This document shows positions 61,515-64,000 of a stretch of 64,000 nucleotides of DNA, piece after piece. The translations under genes and the position numbers were made by a program. Within the stretch, counting starts at the first letter, position 1, and every line of letters starts with the position of its first letter. The notes beneath the pieces are model-generated. The model was not told the origin of the DNA, searched no databases, and worked only from the letters and a program-made list of their open reading frames with translations. This stretch comes from Manis javanica (lineage: Eukaryota > Chordata > Mammalia > Pholidota > Manidae): positions 13,728,001-13,792,000 of the forward strand of contig NC_133158.1 of the NCBI RefSeq assembly GCF_040802235.1, written 5' to 3'.

Positions 61515-64000
61515 CTCTGGTGCGATAATCCGGTATGAGAAGGGCATATACCAAAAGAGTCTGTTATTCCTTGTATTCTGTCTTTTTCTGTATTTCAGGG
61601 AGTTAATCTCACATGTGTAGCAATCATATTTGCAGAGTCTGAAAGCCACACCTCTGTTTGTACTGCTCCCCAGAAGACAAATGGCATTCAGCAAAATACA
61701 AGAAAATAATCATGCCTGAGCCATATTTCTCCAATATGCTTTCTTCCCTTTGTGTGAGATTTTGTCCAAGTTGTGTTGTGTGTGTGTGTTTTCCCTCTCT
61801 CTGTGTTTTTCAGTGCAAGACAGAGCAAATACTCATGACTCCAGCAGTTCAGCCAATCACTGAGCACATAATACATTGCTTAATCCAAGGTGACCTGCAC
61901 GTTTAAACTTTGTTTGTGAAGGCAGCTGCAGCACAACCACTGGAGGCAATTAACAGCAGTACAAACCGTGGATATAAAGTCGGCGAGACTATTTCTAAAA
62001 GGCCCAAAGAGAGTTTTTACTTCTTAGGCTTATGACCAGAAATTCATGGCACATTAAGCTTCCCATTTGAAAGCTAAGAGAATCCCTTGCCACTAAGCTT
62101 CTAACTTCTAAAAGTGATTGGAGAGAGAGAAAATGTCAGGATTTCTCTTGATGAGAAGTATGTTCCAAGCATAGTGTTATAACACCAGCTTTCTTTCTGG
62201 ACCTTAAGATTGAGTAGGAGTTAGGGATTGGCAGTATACCTAGACAGAGGTCAGTAGAGGCCAGGCCATTTTTTTTCATCATCTGCTTAAAATCCTTGCC
62301 ACTAACTTTTGGATATGACTCCCTTGATTTGCCTTTGTGAAATAATGTCATTCTCCCTGTCAGGGAGTTTCATTTGTCTGACACCATCACTATGCTCCAG
62401 GCAAAGGGCCGTGGTCCAGACATGACCAGCCAGAGCAGTGACTACCCCTGGTCACTGTAACTGGCTCAGGAGTGTGATGGGTATGTGATGCAAGTGGGGA
62501 TATGAGACGCCTGGAACTTTTGCTGAAACAGGAAGGAATCCCTCTTTCCTGTGCATTGTTAGACCTTAAGAATTTAAGTCTGGAGGTGCTGATGAATATC
62601 TTCTCCGGCTGCAAGGAGGGATGCTATCTGTAACAGGAGAGAATGGAGTCAATAGAGAAGAAAGTAGAAACCAGAAATGGAAGAAAGCAGGTTACATGGC
62701 ATCATCTCAGTGTCTAGAGCCAGCTATGCTGAAGCCTATATAGCCCCTGGACTAGTCCACTATTTGAACCAATAATTTATTTTGTGTCTTTAGGAGGAGG
62801 GAGGCTTTTGTTAAATGCAATATATAAAAAAAAATCTGAGTGATTTAAGGGCCACCCACTGCTATGTTTAGTTCTGGGGAAAAAAAAAGTGTACTTTCTG
62901 CCTACCTTTAATCCAGTTCTGAACCAATGAAGGAATTCAAAAATGGTCTCAGCATACAAAAATGGTTTTAGCATATTTTGCTTCATTGGTATACAAATGC
63001 CATACATAAAAATCTCAGCAAGTTAAAATTGGAAGAATCCCAAAAGTTTTCTGGCCTAAAAAAGGTGAAGTGACTGTCATGGGGCCATGTATTTGGTATA
63101 ATGGAAGTGCCATGATATCAGAGTCTTCTGCTGTCTTTCACTGTCTTTTAGTAAAAATTAATTTCAAAATTTGAGATCCTACACATAAGTAGATTGTAAT
63201 ATCAACATATTGGTTAGTGGTCAGCTTCAGAATGCATCACACATAGGAAGGATAAGTAATATTTTGTGAGGTTTCATTTCAGTTGTGTATAACAATAAAC
63301 ATATATCCACATATACATAGAAATCAGTATACTGAATCTGACATCGCCTATGTCCTTACCGTGGTTCTTGGTACAAATTTGAAAGCCTATTTCTCTTGGA
63401 TTTCTCTTATGAGCACATTTACATCTAGAAGAGGGGGAAAAGTGTATTTTTCATAACAGGAAAGAGGCAAGTGACATCCCAGTCAAGCTGGCCCATTCTG
63501 GGTGGCACAGATTCTCATGAAATTTCTGAGCCTGAGTTACAAATACAAAATTTTCCCTGTTTGTCTTCCATCATCAAGCCACCAGTAACAAATGCATTCT
63601 TTTGGAATGCTTTTGGAATTCTTGGAGGGATGAAAGTGCTGCATAAAATCAAGTCTGGTCTGTTTATGGATGTAATTCCCTTTGCCCAGAGATCAAGACT
63701 AGCACCGCGGTCTGAATTGCACTGCATCTGATTCTCATTAACTGCCCGTGATTTCTCCCCTGGATCCGGCTTCTCTGCCCTTTCTGAATCACTGTGCACA
63801 TGGCTAGCTTCCGCAGATTGCTCAATGCCGGTCATCTGCAATTGAGTCCGCAGCTTTGTTACAGCCCATGCTGTAATTTGAGGGGACCCATATCAGGAGG
63901 GTTTTAGACATAAAAATTCTGTCTAATGATTAAAGAAAAGTCCTCAAGCTAAATGCTGCTGACTTGATAGAGTTTATTACCAAACACTGTGGAGAAGGGG
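61515..64000. other. Intergenic sequence, nothing certain
   Basis: A short GT run lies at 61774-61788. I see no exon, promoter or confident repeat. Open frames near 62390-62614 and 63471-63841 are short and have no family resemblance. Confidence 0.4.

Overview
The window is mammalian (eutherian) nuclear DNA. It has one protein-coding exon, a large CpG island around it, and otherwise intronic or intergenic sequence full of old transposon remnants (MIR, L2, MER5A, MER20, Tigger, MLT1, L1). The only gene I can support is exon 1 of MAGI1, a membrane-associated guanylate kinase scaffold of tight junctions and synapses. It lies on the minus strand, with its ATG at 34104 and a splice donor after 33798. 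Nothing here looks bacterial, viral (apart from old endogenous LTRs) or CRISPR-like, and I see no tRNA or rRNA gene.

Layout. About 1-33790 is the 5' part of the very long MAGI1 intron 1. It holds MIR and L2 fragments, two MER20 elements, a Tigger, several 3' fragments of L1, and a short repeat resembling an immunoglobulin switch region about 1.3 kb into the intron. About 33.1-35.8 kb is the CpG island, with the coding exon, the 5' UTR and the promoter region, including an NRF1-like palindrome. From about 35.9 kb to the end is the region upstream of MAGI1. It has no recognisable coding gene. It holds a Tigger derivative, a 59-bp-arm near-perfect palindrome at 42.4-42.5 kb, an isolated CpG-rich patch with a 54-bp minisatellite at 47.6-48.0 kb, an MLT1 LTR, a 2.4-kb minus-strand L1 interrupted by a second L1 that seems to carry a 3' transduction, and a probable solo ERV LTR.

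Organism. The exon-1 protein is clearly MAGI1-like, and the ancient repeats are those shared by all placentals. I saw no Alu, B1/B2, carnivore tRNA-Lys SINE, Bov-tA/BovB, equid ERE or cetacean CHR element in 64 kb. The youngest elements are L1 3' ends of two related kinds (at 1.7, 39.2 and 56.1 kb). A SINE-poor placental with active L1, such as a pangolin or possibly a xenarthran, would fit, but this is a weak inference.

Limits. Repeat family names come from recalled consensus features, not a search, and most boundaries are good to about 10-30 bp. Conserved non-coding candidates are judged only by motif content and lack of repeats. The most unusual signals are the long palindrome, the CpG/minisatellite patch with a splice-donor-like site, the nested L1, and the switch-like repeat.
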